Assembly (NCBI RefSeq): GCF_023716865.1
Contig: NZ_CP092417.1
Span: 5,930,001 to 5,994,000 of the forward strand
Source: Endozoicomonas sp. SCSIO W0465
GTDB taxonomy: Bacteria > Pseudomonadota > Gammaproteobacteria > Pseudomonadales > Endozoicomonadaceae
Length of the DNA: 64,000 nucleotides
Reading direction: 5' to 3'
In this document: positions 8,337 through 17,798 of the stretch, piece after piece
Numbering within the stretch: position 1 is the stretch's first letter
Layout of the letters: every line of letters starts with the position of its first letter
Notes under the pieces: model-generated
Told to the model about the DNA's origin: nothing
The model's database searches: none
The model's input: only the letters and a program-made list of their open reading frames with translations
Translations under genes and position numbers: made by a program

Positions 8337-9674
8337 TCAGAGCTGAATCTCAACGTAGGCCTGATCGCGGATTTCCCGCAGCCAGACTTGCAGTTCTTCT
8401 TCAAACTTGCGGTTACTGAGCAGTTCTCTTACCTGGTTGCGGCGAACCTGGGTGCTGATGTCAGACTGTCGTTTGCCCAGCACTTCAAGAATATGCCAGC
8501 CGTAGGTGGTTCGAAATGGCTCACTGACGACTTTTTCCGGAATAATGTTCATCACGGTCTGGAATTCAGGAACCAGAACCTCTGGCGAAATCCATCCCAT
8601 ATCACCGCCATTGAGCGCAGAGGCGGTATCGTCAGAATAAGCTTTGGCAAGCTCACTGAATGCTTCACCCGCCTGAACCCGTTCATACAGTTTCTCCGCC
8701 TGCATCTGGGACTCAAGGTTACTGCGAATTTCATTTGGCTTGATCAGAATATGTCGGACATGAACCTGGTTCTGAACCACTTTTTCATTACCCCGGGTAT
8801 CCATCAATTTGAAGAGATGAAAACCGGCAGGGCTGCGGATAGGCGCCGAGGTTTGTCCTTTGGACATTTTAATCGCCTGTTCAGCAAACAGGGTGGGGAG
8901 CTGATCCGCTTTTCGCCAGCCAAGGTCGCCACCTTCCAGGGCGTTCTGCCCCTTGGAGTTGGCAATGGCCATGGCCTGAAAGTCTGCCCCCTGGCGAAGC
9001 TGTCCGGCCAGGTCGTTAGCGTGACGTTCCGCACTCTGGATCTGGTCCGGTGTCGCATTATCGGGTGTGGCAATCAGAATATGGGCCAGACGATATTCGG
9101 TCTGCATTTGAGCCAGCCCTTCAGGAGAGCTCAGGAAATTATCAATTTCCTGTTCGCTGACTTGTACACGCTGGGCAACCTGACGCTGGCGAACCCGGTT
9201 AAGAATCATCTCCCGGCGAATTTCTTCCCGGGCCTGGCTGAACGACAGACCATCCGCTTCCAGGTTTTGTTTGAACTCGTCCAGCGTCATCTGGTTGCGC
9301 TGGGCGATACGGGCAATGGCATCATTGAGTGCCCAGTCATCAATACGGATGCCTCCGCGCTTGCCCATCTGGATCTGGATGTTTTCCAGGATTAGCTGTT
9401 CCAGTACCTGCTTTTTCAACACATCTTCCGGAGGCAGGTTGATATTTCTGGACGAGAGCTGGCGATGCACGGCTTCAAGACGTGCATTCAACTCACTCTG
9501 CATAACCACGTCCTGATCAATTTTGGCAACGATCCGATCCAGTTCAACCTGGCTCAGGGGAGGGCGTTTCTGGGCGGTTTGGGCCGCGTCATTTGACTGC
9601 GCACAAACTGCACTGCTGCTGAAAGACAGCAGGCACAGGGAAGCCAGTGCAATGCGTTTCAATCCCTTCATCAT
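8337..9674 (-). CDS. surA: Periplasmic chaperone / peptidyl-prolyl isomerase SurA
   Basis: 445 residues with an N-terminal signal peptide (basic MMKGLKR, then a hydrophobic stretch ending about SAVCA). SurA escorts unfolded outer-membrane proteins to the BAM complex. After the chaperone N-domain come two parvulin (PpiC) domains, visible as YRLAHILIATPDNATPDQ (about 185-290) and VHVRHILIKPNEIRSN (about 300-400). It starts directly after the lptD stop (TAA 9675-9677, ATG 9672-9674) and ends one base before pdxA, so lptD-surA-pdxA are almost certainly co-transcribed. LptD is itself a SurA client. Confidence 0.97.
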   Translation of the reverse strand: MMKGLKRIALASLCLLSFSSSAVCAQSNDAAQTAQKRPPLSQVELDRIVAKIDQDVVMQSELNARLEAVHRQLSSRNINLPPEDVLKKQVLEQLILENIQIQMGKRGGIRIDDWALNDAIARIAQRNQMTLDEFKQNLEADGLSFSQAREEIRREMILNRVRQRQVAQRVQVSEQEIDNFLSSPEGLAQMQTEYRLAHILIATPDNATPDQIQSAERHANDLAGQLRQGADFQAMAIANSKGQNALEGGDLGWRKADQLPTLFAEQAIKMSKGQTSAPIRSPAGFHLFKLMDTRGNEKVVQNQVHVRHILIKPNEIRSNLESQMQAEKLYERVQAGEAFSELAKAYSDDTASALNGGDMGWISPEVLVPEFQTVMNIIPEKVVSEPFRTTYGWHILEVLGKRQSDISTQVRRNQVRELLSNRKFEEELQVWLREIRDQAYVEIQL

Positions 9675-12488
9675 TTACTTCTCATCCGCTGCGTAACCTT
9701 TAATACCTGTGAGATACTCTTTCGTCGAACCGCTGGTCAAATCCCCGAGTCCTCTCAGGACAAACTGGAGAAATACACCGCTTTTGCTGTCGGGGTGATC
9801 GATGTTGTCGTCATCATCAACCCACTTTCGCCACAGCACACGAACCTGATAACAGCAACTGTTATATTCGACTCCGGACAAGATCTCAAGGTTCCGCTTG
9901 TTGGTTAAATCGTATTGCCAGCGCCCCATGGCTGACCAGTTATTGGTAACCGGCCATGCGATGGAGAGGTCAGTCTGGCTTAAATTGTTGTCAGTGGTCT
10001 GGTAGCCGGTGGGGTTGGAAGGATCTTCAATCAACCCGTTTTCAGCATTTTTTACGTACCGGTCTGCCTGGGTAAGATAACGATAACCAGCATTGATGAC
10101 CCGACGGTTATCCGGTAGATACTGGTAGTATAAGTTGTAACTGTCCAGCTCGTTCTCGCTGGTATTCCACATCAGATCCTGACGAATGTTCATGGTTCTG
10201 CTGATGTTATAGATGAATTCGGATGCCAGTGGAGAAACAGATTCATGCATGTCTTCGTAAAGGCGTCTTGCATCATCGCTGAGATTGGTATCCCAGTCTT
10301 CCTGATTTTCCGGGTAGATGGTTTTGCTTCCGGCCAGGGGGTTGATCCATAGCTGACGATCTTCAAAATAGATGATCTGACCAATGCCAAAGCGAACCCG
10401 CTCAAAGCCATCGTCTTCTATCAACCGGGTAGTCAGACCCAGGGAGAGCTGGTTGGCATCGCCTAACCGGTCGTGACCGGAGAAACGGCTGTCACGCCAG
10501 AGTGAGTGATAATTGAAGTTCATCAACGCCGTATCAAACACCGGGTTCATCTCCTGCCCCTCTTTATAGGGGGAGTAGAGATACTTCATTCTGGGTTCAA
10601 GGGTATGGGTGAATTCAGTGCCACCGATAGAGGTGAAGCGGTCAAAATAAAGTCCGCTGTCAATACTGAAAGTAGGCACTGTTGTTTTGGGTGACTCGGT
10701 ATAATCTGCAGCGGTGAAGTTACCGTATGCAGCATTCAGGTCTTTCTCTACCTCGGTTGCATTCAGATCAGTCAGCCGATATTCAACATGCTGCACCTTC
10801 ACCGCCGGACGGATAAATGCATAGCTCCAGTCAAAAGAGTAACCTGCCCCGGTTTCCAGGTAGAGACGTTCACCATTGGCTCTTTGAATGCCATAACCTG
10901 AGTCATAATTACTCTGGTACACATTGTCGGAGGGATTTACCAGCGTTTCATTCACGTAATGCCAGTTATCATCACGGGTAAATTTCGTGTAGTTAGCCAC
11001 ATAAGTGAGACTCAGATTACTACTGGCCAGCCAGTTACCCGACAGTTTGATTTGTGGCAATTTGTTATAGGGGTCATCTGCCGTCTGGTTCATATTCTGG
11101 TATTGGTGAGCATCCAGGCTCAGCTGCCAGCTGTGGTTGGTATCGCCGCCCAGGTAGCGGGTACCTATCCGCTGGTTCAGCGGGGCATTGGCCGACAGGT
11201 TGAGGCTGGTGCTGAAATCATCCAGATAGTTTTTGTCACTGGCCTTGGCGTAATCTACTTCTGCACTCCAGCGGCTGGTCAGGTCTGTTTGCTGACGATA
11301 GTTGATCAACCAGCGGTGGTCGTTGTAGTAAGGGTTCTCTTTTTTCAGCTGATCTTTGTCCAGCAATCCTGACAGTCCCAGTTCACCCTGAGTGTTACCG
11401 GTGAGATAGCGGAATTCGTTCTCCACCATCACTCCCCGTTTGCTCATATATCTGGGCGTCAGGGTTGCATCATAGTTTGGTGCAATATTCAGGTAGTAAG
11501 GGATCGAAAAGTCGAAACCGTTATCACTGCTTTGAGATAGCGTAGGGTAAAGGAAACCGGACTTTCTGCGATCATCGATAGGGAAAGAGAGATACGGCGT
11601 GTAGAGGATTGGCAGGCCTTGAACACGGACTACTGCATTTCTGGCCAGACCCTGGCCGCTGCCCATATTCAGGGTCACGTTTTGCCCGGACAGCTGCCAG
11701 CCTTTATCACCCGGCGGACAGGTGGTGTAGGTGGCGTCAGACAACTCAAGGGTTGCGTTTTCATTGCGGACGATGCGTTCAGCACTGCCGCGGGCTTTCT
11801 GCTCATGCATCACATAAGCGGTGTTCTCAAGGGTTGCGCGGCCACTGTCGAGTTGCAGATCACCCTTGTCACCGACCAGCAGGACACCGCTTTCCCGAAA
11901 GCGAACGTTGCCTTCGAACTGGCCATAGTTGCGGCGCCTGTCCAAAGTAGCGTTGTCACTTTCAAACTGCCGGCTGCCCTGACGGACAGTCACATCACCT
12001 GTGAAGGTGGCAACAGAATCCTGGTCATAACTGGACTCATTGGACTCAGCGACAATAGATGCCTTATTGCTATCCCCGCGATAGTCCCTGCCGGGTCTGG
12101 CTGGCTCAATATAAGCACCGCAGCTATAGAAAGGTTCCTGAGCGATTCGTTGTGCCGACAGGTTCTGGATAGGTTGCCAGTCCAGACGTTGTTTCAGGGT
12201 GGCGTTTTGCCCGGTAGGCACAGACTTTACCTGAGACGCTGATTTTTTCAGTTCTCTGACCTGCCGTTTAGCCTCGTGTACTGGCTGTGCCGTTATGGAT
12301 TGGGCTGTAGCAGGGTCACAACTCCACTGGCCATTAGTCAGTGTCTGGCATTGCCCTTCGGGCTGTTGGCTGCCCTGGGGTTCAGCGGCCATGACTCCGG
12401 AAACCGGCTGGCTGGCAAAAATACTGGTTGCAATGGCCAGTGTCAGTGTTCTTGGGTTAAACGGCAGTGGGCGCAGATGCATGTCCAT
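9675..12488 (-). CDS. lptD: LPS-assembly outer-membrane protein LptD
   Basis: 937 residues, longer than the E. coli protein (784). LptD with LptE forms the outer-membrane translocon that places lipopolysaccharide in the outer leaflet. The sequence shows a signal peptide (cleavage near GVMAA), a linker with the first disulfide Cys (YSCGAYIEP), then the periplasmic beta-jellyroll (VATFTGDVTVRQGSRQFES onward, about 150-270). A large C-terminal beta-barrel rich in alternating aromatic strands follows, with the CC pair (NSCCYQVRVLWRKW) near the end. First gene of the lptD-surA-pdxA unit, divergent from amgK-murU, an order also known in Pseudomonas. Confidence 0.97.
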   Translation of the reverse strand: MDMHLRPLPFNPRTLTLAIATSIFASQPVSGVMAAEPQGSQQPEGQCQTLTNGQWSCDPATAQSITAQPVHEAKRQVRELKKSASQVKSVPTGQNATLKQRLDWQPIQNLSAQRIAQEPFYSCGAYIEPARPGRDYRGDSNKASIVAESNESSYDQDSVATFTGDVTVRQGSRQFESDNATLDRRRNYGQFEGNVRFRESGVLLVGDKGDLQLDSGRATLENTAYVMHEQKARGSAERIVRNENATLELSDATYTTCPPGDKGWQLSGQNVTLNMGSGQGLARNAVVRVQGLPILYTPYLSFPIDDRRKSGFLYPTLSQSSDNGFDFSIPYYLNIAPNYDATLTPRYMSKRGVMVENEFRYLTGNTQGELGLSGLLDKDQLKKENPYYNDHRWLINYRQQTDLTSRWSAEVDYAKASDKNYLDDFSTSLNLSANAPLNQRIGTRYLGGDTNHSWQLSLDAHQYQNMNQTADDPYNKLPQIKLSGNWLASSNLSLTYVANYTKFTRDDNWHYVNETLVNPSDNVYQSNYDSGYGIQRANGERLYLETGAGYSFDWSYAFIRPAVKVQHVEYRLTDLNATEVEKDLNAAYGNFTAADYTESPKTTVPTFSIDSGLYFDRFTSIGGTEFTHTLEPRMKYLYSPYKEGQEMNPVFDTALMNFNYHSLWRDSRFSGHDRLGDANQLSLGLTTRLIEDDGFERVRFGIGQIIYFEDRQLWINPLAGSKTIYPENQEDWDTNLSDDARRLYEDMHESVSPLASEFIYNISRTMNIRQDLMWNTSENELDSYNLYYQYLPDNRRVINAGYRYLTQADRYVKNAENGLIEDPSNPTGYQTTDNNLSQTDLSIAWPVTNNWSAMGRWQYDLTNKRNLEILSGVEYNSCCYQVRVLWRKWVDDDDNIDHPDSKSGVFLQFVLRGLGDLTSGSTKEYLTGIKGYAADEK

Positions 12489-12918
12489 AAGCTCAGCAAT
12501 CCTGGGGCAACATTCTTATTTGGCGAGTCGGGTCAGGTTCAGCATAACGAATGAGGTGGCTTTTCATGAAAATAAACAGGCCCTGCAGATGTTTGTCGAC
12601 CTACAAACCGTTTGCGGGCCAAATTAACTACCGGTATCAAAAATCGGAGTAAGCCGGAATTTTGCCACACAGTAGGCGTTAATGCAGAAGGAAGGTTCAA
12701 TCCTCATCGCGTGGAAACTGCATCAGAATCGCAATATTCTATATCCATTTGCACCGGAAATGCAGTGTTAATCCACTGGAAACTTTGAACACGACAGCCT
12801 GAAATGTCAAATACCCGAAGATGTTGCATTATCTCTGGCCGGGCACCCATAGGCCAGAATAATGCACTGTGATAATCTTGAGGATTGATCTGACAGTGCT
12901 TAACAGGAATCAAAAGCG
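12489..12918. other. Divergent intergenic region between lptD and amgK
   Basis: 430 bases that should hold promoters for both the lptD and amgK operons. No strong sigma-70 hexamer pair was recognised with confidence, and no small gene is convincing. An AGGA at 12905-12908 fits as the ribosome site for the amgK TTG start. Confidence 0.4.
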
Positions 12919-14040
12919 TTGGTCTCAACAATTTCAGAGCTTCAGAATGTTCCTGAAGCCCGGTCTGAAGTATCTTGCCGCCGGGAACAACTGGCACAAT
13001 GGGTTGTCTCAGTTTTATCGGGCGAAAGCGACCATTCATGTGATTATTCAGATGACTATGATCATGGCAACCTTGGTGAAAATGCTTCAATGCCCATGCA
13101 GGCCATTGGCAGCGATGCAGGTTTTCGCAAATATTACCGGGTTCAGACCCCTCACAGAACACTGGTAGCAGTGGATGCCCCTCCGGCCACAGAAGATACA
13201 CGAACCTTTGTTGATATAGCTACTCGTTGGCGAGCAGGCGGTGTTTACGTCCCGGAGGTGTTTGCTGTCGATTATGAACAGGGTTTTATGCTTCTGGAGG
13301 ATCTGGGGGACACTCCCATGCAGGTTTTGCTGCAGAACTCTGTGGCCGACCAGTACTATCCTGAGCTGCTTGACACGTTGTTGATCGTGCAGAAACAGTT
13401 GCCTGATAACCTGCCACCCTATGATGAAACGCTGATACGGTTTGAGCTCTCTCTATATCCTCAGTGGTTTCTTGGGGAGTTTATGGGATTTGATACAAAA
13501 GCACCGAATACTCTCAATCAGCTGACGGAGCTGTTCGCTGCGCTGGTGCCGACGGTTCTTGAGCAGCCAAAGGGTACTGTTCATCGTGATTATCACTCCC
13601 GGAACCTGATGCTTACACCGGATGGTCGTATCGGGGTTATTGATTTTCAGGGGGCGCTTTATGGGCCATTGCTTTATGATGTCGTCTCTTTATTGAGGGA
13701 CTGCTATGTATCCTGGCCTGAAGAAAAGATTGACCGCTGGTTTTCCTCTTTCATAGCTCGTCATCCCGTGTTGGCAGGTTATGATCCGGAGCGGCTGAAA
13801 ATCTGGTTTGACCTGACGGGTTTACAGCGTCATTTGAAATGTCTGGGTATCTTTTCCAGGTTATGGCTGCGTGATGGCAAATCCGGTTATCTAAACGATA
13901 TACCAAGAACGCTGAACTATGTGGTGTCGGTATGCCAGCGCTATCCTCAGTTCCGGGATCATGCCGGGTGGCTGCAGGAAAACGTGGAGCCTTTTGTGAA
14001 TGCCCGGATAAAACAGGTAATGGAGGAAGTCAGCGTATGA
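12919..14040 (+). CDS. amgK: N-acetylmuramate/N-acetylglucosamine kinase AmgK
   Basis: 373 residues from a TTG start at 12919, preceded by AGGA at 10 bases. AmgK phosphorylates MurNAc (and GlcNAc) at C1 with ATP, feeding the peptidoglycan recycling shortcut to UDP-MurNAc. The protein kinase-like phosphotransferase fold is visible: FRKYYRVQTPHRTLVAVDAP (ATP-binding Lys region replaced in part), LLEDLGD, the catalytic loop TVHRDYHSRNLML, and IDFQGALYGPLLYDV for metal binding. The N-terminus has an unusual Asp/Ser/His stretch (about residues 36-50) not expected in the family. The stop overlaps the murU start (ATGA). Confidence 0.93.
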   Translation: MVSTISELQNVPEARSEVSCRREQLAQWVVSVLSGESDHSCDYSDDYDHGNLGENASMPMQAIGSDAGFRKYYRVQTPHRTLVAVDAPPATEDTRTFVDIATRWRAGGVYVPEVFAVDYEQGFMLLEDLGDTPMQVLLQNSVADQYYPELLDTLLIVQKQLPDNLPPYDETLIRFELSLYPQWFLGEFMGFDTKAPNTLNQLTELFAALVPTVLEQPKGTVHRDYHSRNLMLTPDGRIGVIDFQGALYGPLLYDVVSLLRDCYVSWPEEKIDRWFSSFIARHPVLAGYDPERLKIWFDLTGLQRHLKCLGIFSRLWLRDGKSGYLNDIPRTLNYVVSVCQRYPQFRDHAGWLQENVEPFVNARIKQVMEEVSV

Positions 14041-14795
14041 AGGCCATGATACTTGCCGCCGGTTATGGCAAAAGACTCAGGCCCATTACCCTGTCAATTC
14101 CCAAACCTCTGGTCCCAGTGGCAGGAAAACCCCTGATTACCTATCATATTGAGCGTCTGGCGCAGGCGGGTTTCAGGGAGCTGGTCATCAATCATGGCTG
14201 GTTGGGCGAAAAGATTGAGGCGGCGCTTGGTTCAGGTTCTGGCTGGGGGGTTAACATTCAGTACTCCGCGGAAGGAGAGCCTCTGGAAACCGGTGGCGGG
14301 ATTTGCAAGGCGTTACCTTTGCTGGCCGGTGATCAGGCTGGTGACAATCAAGTTCCGTTTATTGTGGTGAACGGGGATGTATATACGGATGTCTGCCTGG
14401 CAAATCTCAGACTTCCCGATGGTATGCTGGCACACCTGGTAATGGTTGATAATCCGGACTTTCATCCACAAGGGGATTTTTGTCTCGCAGAGGGACTGCT
14501 TTTTGACAAAGCGACAATGCCTGACAAGGCCGGGCTGACGTTCAGTGGTGTTAGCGTATTGTCCCCACAGTTGTTCGATGGATGTCAGCATGGACGTGCT
14601 TTTGCTCTGGCGCCTTTATTGATTGACGCCATGAAACAGGGCCGGGTCAGCGGACAGTACCACAACGGTTTCTGGACTGATGTGGGTTCTGTCGAGCGGC
14701 TAAAGGCACTTGAGTACTATATTGACCATCAGCTTCGGGATCAGAACCGGTTTCAATACCAAAACAATCTACAAAATCAGAGCAGGACTTCATGA
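14037..14795 (+). CDS. murU: N-acetylmuramate-1-phosphate uridylyltransferase MurU
   Basis: 252 residues from ATG 14037, which overlaps the amgK stop by four bases. MurU makes UDP-MurNAc from MurNAc-1-phosphate and UTP, completing the recycling route that bypasses fosfomycin-sensitive MurA. The nucleotidyltransferase signature is at the extreme N-terminus (LAAGYGKRLRPITLSIPKPL), followed by KPLITYHIERL, ETGGGICKAL and the metal-binding VNGDVYTD. AmgK and MurU as an overlapping pair opposite lptD is the Pseudomonas arrangement. A longer frame from 13932 lies inside amgK and was not chosen. Confidence 0.95.
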   Translation: MKAMILAAGYGKRLRPITLSIPKPLVPVAGKPLITYHIERLAQAGFRELVINHGWLGEKIEAALGSGSGWGVNIQYSAEGEPLETGGGICKALPLLAGDQAGDNQVPFIVVNGDVYTDVCLANLRLPDGMLAHLVMVDNPDFHPQGDFCLAEGLLFDKATMPDKAGLTFSGVSVLSPQLFDGCQHGRAFALAPLLIDAMKQGRVSGQYHNGFWTDVGSVERLKALEYYIDHQLRDQNRFQYQNNLQNQSRTS

Positions 14796-15616
14796 CCGCA
14801 ATAATCATTGGCGCATTGGTTGGGTTCATGACCGGTGGACCTTTTGGCGCTATTTTGGGAGCGTTTGTTGGTTCCTGGATTAACCGGACCTATTTGGGCG
14901 GACAGGGAGCCGCAGGCTTTGGCTCTTCTGCGGCGCATCGGCAAAAAGCACAGACTGCCTTTTTCAGGGCAACCTTTCTGGTGATGGGCCGGGTAGCAAA
15001 AGCGGATGGTCGGGTAAGTGAGTACGAGATAGAGACTGCACGAGCCATTATGCATACCATGCGCCTCTCTGAAGAGCAGCGCAGGATGGCAATAGAGCTT
15101 TTTAATCAGGGCAAGAAGCCTTCTTCCGATATTGCCGGTGCGCTTCGGGCATTTCGAGAGGTTGCCGGAGCCAGTACGCTGATTCCCATGTTTCTGGAAA
15201 TTCAGTTGTCGGCCGCTTATGCCGATGGTGGCTTGAGCTCTGCCGAACAAGCGGTATTCAGGCAGGTTTGCAATATCCTCGGGGTGGGCAGTTTTGCGTT
15301 TGATCAGATACACAAACGGTTCATTGCCCAGAGAGAGTACTACCAGCAGGGAGAGTATCACTCTGGAACGGGGGGCGGTCGGCCATCATCGGCCATGGAT
15401 CTGAAACGGGCTTATGATGTTCTGGGAGTGTCAGAAAGTGCTTCAGATGCTGAAGTCAAGAAGGCCTATCGTAAACTGATGAGTGAACACCACCCGGATA
15501 AGCTGGTGGCCAAGGGGTTACCCGAGGAGATGATGGAAGTTGCCAAGCAAAAGACTCAGGAAATTCAGGGGGCTTATGATCAGGTTCGGGCAGCCAGAAA
15601 GGCTTCAGGGCGTTAG
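14792..15616 (+). CDS. djlA: Membrane-anchored J-domain co-chaperone DjlA
   Basis: 274 residues; the ATG overlaps the murU stop (ATGA at 14792). The protein has an N-terminal glycine-rich membrane segment (IIIGALVGFMTGGPFGAILGA), a central TerB-like helical domain (about 45-165) and a C-terminal J domain (about 205-274) with YDVLGVSESASDAEVKKAYR and the diagnostic HPDK. DjlA stimulates DnaK from the inner membrane. It forms the third gene of an amgK-murU-djlA unit. Confidence 0.95.
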   Translation: MTAIIIGALVGFMTGGPFGAILGAFVGSWINRTYLGGQGAAGFGSSAAHRQKAQTAFFRATFLVMGRVAKADGRVSEYEIETARAIMHTMRLSEEQRRMAIELFNQGKKPSSDIAGALRAFREVAGASTLIPMFLEIQLSAAYADGGLSSAEQAVFRQVCNILGVGSFAFDQIHKRFIAQREYYQQGEYHSGTGGGRPSSAMDLKRAYDVLGVSESASDAEVKKAYRKLMSEHHPDKLVAKGLPEEMMEVAKQKTQEIQGAYDQVRAARKASGR

Positions 15617-15761
15617 GGTCGTTGAGAATACGCGGTAATCCTCATTTATATTTCCGGATACGGGCTGCTCTCTGACCGTATTCGGGGAACTTTTCCGGTA
15701 TTTTGTTGACTAAATAATCAACAGGTGCATTCTCTCACTTAACCATCTGGAGGCCAGAGCT

Positions 15762-15983
15762 GTGATCTATTCGAAGCGCAAGCAGTTTATGTACTGGTAT
15801 GTTCCAGCGGCGACCAGGGTGAGCCTTGAGTCAAACTACCGTGTGGTTTATTGCTTTTCAGAGCTTCGCAGGAAAGTAAAAGGCGCACTGAAGCGAAAAA
15901 AGAAATATCTCATTTTTAAAGAAATTAATGGGTTCTCTACTTCAATTGTTGAGAGGGCAATCCACCCTTCTGCTCAGTCCTGA
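15762..15983 (+). CDS. Small basic hypothetical protein
   Basis: 73 residues from GTG 15762, with TGGAGG about 9 bases upstream. Rich in Lys/Arg and aromatics (SKRKQFMYWYVP, VKGALKRKKKYL). No domain recognised. The good ribosome site is the main support; the size and lack of homologue knowledge keep confidence low. Confidence 0.35.
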   Translation: MIYSKRKQFMYWYVPAATRVSLESNYRVVYCFSELRRKVKGALKRKKKYLIFKEINGFSTSIVERAIHPSAQS

Positions 15984-16407
15984 CGGATCAGTCCTTATTA
16001 CCCGTAAATTCTCACGAACTCTGAAAAAGCATAGGCGAATAAGCAGTTATGTCTTTTCGAGACATTCCTCCAAGTCTTGCATAGCTTATTCTGTCTCTGA
16101 ATGAAACACGTTTGGTTGTCTATTCCCGGATATTCTCTGAGTGAATTATTTTACCCGTTTAATGGTATTGTCCCGGATTCAGCGCAAATCACAGGCAATG
16201 GATGTTTAGAGACCACTAAAATCCATAAGGAAAATCATCGATATGCTGGTTCGAGGCCCTGACATTTTCAGGTTTTATATGGTTTCGATGGACTCAAGGC
16301 ATCGCTGCATCTGCTGAATTGAGGTCATCACTTCAACGCTATATCTGCCTGGCAGGTGTTCAGGTAGGTTGACAATCAATGTGTTAAGAACAATACGGAG
16401 CAAGGCA
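15984..16407. other. Intergenic region upstream of agmatinase gene
   Basis: 424 bases with no convincing reading frame. A TTGACA lies at 16370-16375, too close to the chosen start at 16408 for certain pairing with a -10. Confidence 0.35.
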
Positions 16408-17334
16408 ATGACCACCCTGGAAAAAAAACCAGACTTTTCCCTCTATTCCAATGCTTTTGGTTTCTTAAGGCAGCCACTGGATTTTGACCCGATCAATAGT
16501 GATGCCGAATGGATCGTAACGGGTGTGCCTTTCGATCTGGCAACAACTGGCAGGAGTGGGAGCCGTTTCGGCCCGGAAGCTATACGCAAGGCATCTATTA
16601 ACCTTGCGTGGGAGTCCCCGCGCTGGCCTTGGGGGTTCAGGTTAAAAGACTATCTGTCCATAGCCGACTGTGGTGATCTGGTATTTGAAGCCGGTAATGC
16701 CAGCGATCTATGTGAGTCGCTACAGCTGCATGCTGAGGTGATCCTGGCAGAGGGTAAAAGGATGCTTACTCTGGGAGGCGATCATTTCATCACTTTGCCG
16801 TTGTTACGAGCCCATGCAAGGCAGTTTGGTCCATTGTCGCTTATTCACTTCGATGCTCATACGGATGATTATGATGAAGGGGGGGTATTTGATCATGGCA
16901 CAATGTTTTACCATGCCGTGAAAGAGGGGCTAATCTATCCTGAATCTTCGGTTCAGATTGGTATACGCACCCATTATGATCAGGAGAATACGCCATTTCA
17001 GGTCTTTGATGCAGGCTACGTCAATGAGGCGCCGGTCACTGAGATCATTGACAGGGTGCATATGACGGTAGCACACCGTTCTGTCTACCTGACATTTGAT
17101 ATCGACTGTCTGGATCCCGCCTATGCACCGGGAACAGGGACGCCGGTTTGTGGTGGCCTGACGTCAGACCGCGCCTTGCAGCTGGTTCGTGGATTGCAAG
17201 GACTTGATATCGTCGGAATGGATGTGGTTGAGGTGGCTCCAGCTTATGACAGTGCAGGCATTACCGCACTGGCTGCCGCCACGGTGGCATTGGATATGCT
17301 TTATATTCAGGCTGCCGGTAAGCTTGACCGCTGA
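16408..17334 (+). CDS. speB: Agmatinase (ureohydrolase family)
   Basis: 308 residues from ATG 16408, which has ACGGAG 6-11 bases upstream; a TTG at 16369 would add 13 poorly conserved residues. Agmatinase hydrolyses agmatine to putrescine and urea. All manganese-site motifs of the family are visible: GGDHFITLPLL, HFDAHTDDYD, and TFDIDCLDPAYAPGTGTP, with DVVEVAPAYD near the end. It stands alone here, without speA beside it. A guanidinobutyrase or similar ureohydrolase is a possible alternative substrate choice. Confidence 0.9.
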   Translation: MTTLEKKPDFSLYSNAFGFLRQPLDFDPINSDAEWIVTGVPFDLATTGRSGSRFGPEAIRKASINLAWESPRWPWGFRLKDYLSIADCGDLVFEAGNASDLCESLQLHAEVILAEGKRMLTLGGDHFITLPLLRAHARQFGPLSLIHFDAHTDDYDEGGVFDHGTMFYHAVKEGLIYPESSVQIGIRTHYDQENTPFQVFDAGYVNEAPVTEIIDRVHMTVAHRSVYLTFDIDCLDPAYAPGTGTPVCGGLTSDRALQLVRGLQGLDIVGMDVVEVAPAYDSAGITALAAATVALDMLYIQAAGKLDR

Positions 17335-17380
17335 GTGCTAATGTTAGTTAGTTTCAAAAAGTTGAAAGGGGCCTTTTAAC

Positions 17381-17749
17381 ATGTGGAGCCTGCTTAGCCG
17401 GTATTGCGTGGGTATTCTGGTTGCCTTCGGTGTTATCAGTTCTGCCAAAGCCGCAGATAGTTATGATAAAGCCTGGGAAAGGGTTCAAAATGGTGCGTTG
17501 CTGGTAGACGTTCGGACACCGGCAGAATATTCAGCGGGGCATTTGACCGGAGCAATCAATATCCCCTTCCAGGATATTGTTGAGGGGCTTGCCCAGAGAA
17601 ATATCCCACGGGAGACCGATATTGTCCTGTATTGTCGTAGTGGTAGCCGCAGTGGTAAAGCCCAAAAGGCACTGGTAAACGTTGGTTATCAACGTGCACT
17701 GAACGCTGGAGGGTATGAACAGCTTCTGGCAAGGCGGCCTCAACCTTAA
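17381..17749 (+). CDS. Periplasmic single-domain rhodanese
   Basis: 122 residues with a signal peptide (cleavage likely after SSAKAA, about residue 25) and one rhodanese domain. The active-site loop CRSGSRS carries the sulfur-transfer Cys, and the fold starts at LLVDVRTPAEYSAGHLTGAINIP. Size and layout match PspE-type thiosulfate sulfurtransferases. It lies 46 bases after speB and could be read from the same transcript. Confidence 0.9.
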   Translation: MWSLLSRYCVGILVAFGVISSAKAADSYDKAWERVQNGALLVDVRTPAEYSAGHLTGAINIPFQDIVEGLAQRNIPRETDIVLYCRSGSRSGKAQKALVNVGYQRALNAGGYEQLLARRPQP

Positions 17750-17798
17750 ACCGGGTTGGGGCCTGTGAGTTTGAAAGTTTATGCCAACAGAACCTGAG

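Noticed and set aside
8336..8404. Longer pdxA start at 8404
   Set aside because: It would overlap surA by over 60 bases; ATG 8335 sits one base after the surA stop and fits the family start.
8286..9395. Long plus-strand frame of 369 codons
   Set aside because: It lies antisense to surA, has no family features, and its codon pattern follows from the surA codons.
13932..14036. Longer murU start upstream of 14037
   Set aside because: The extra part lies inside amgK, and the nucleotidyltransferase signature starts right after ATG 14037.
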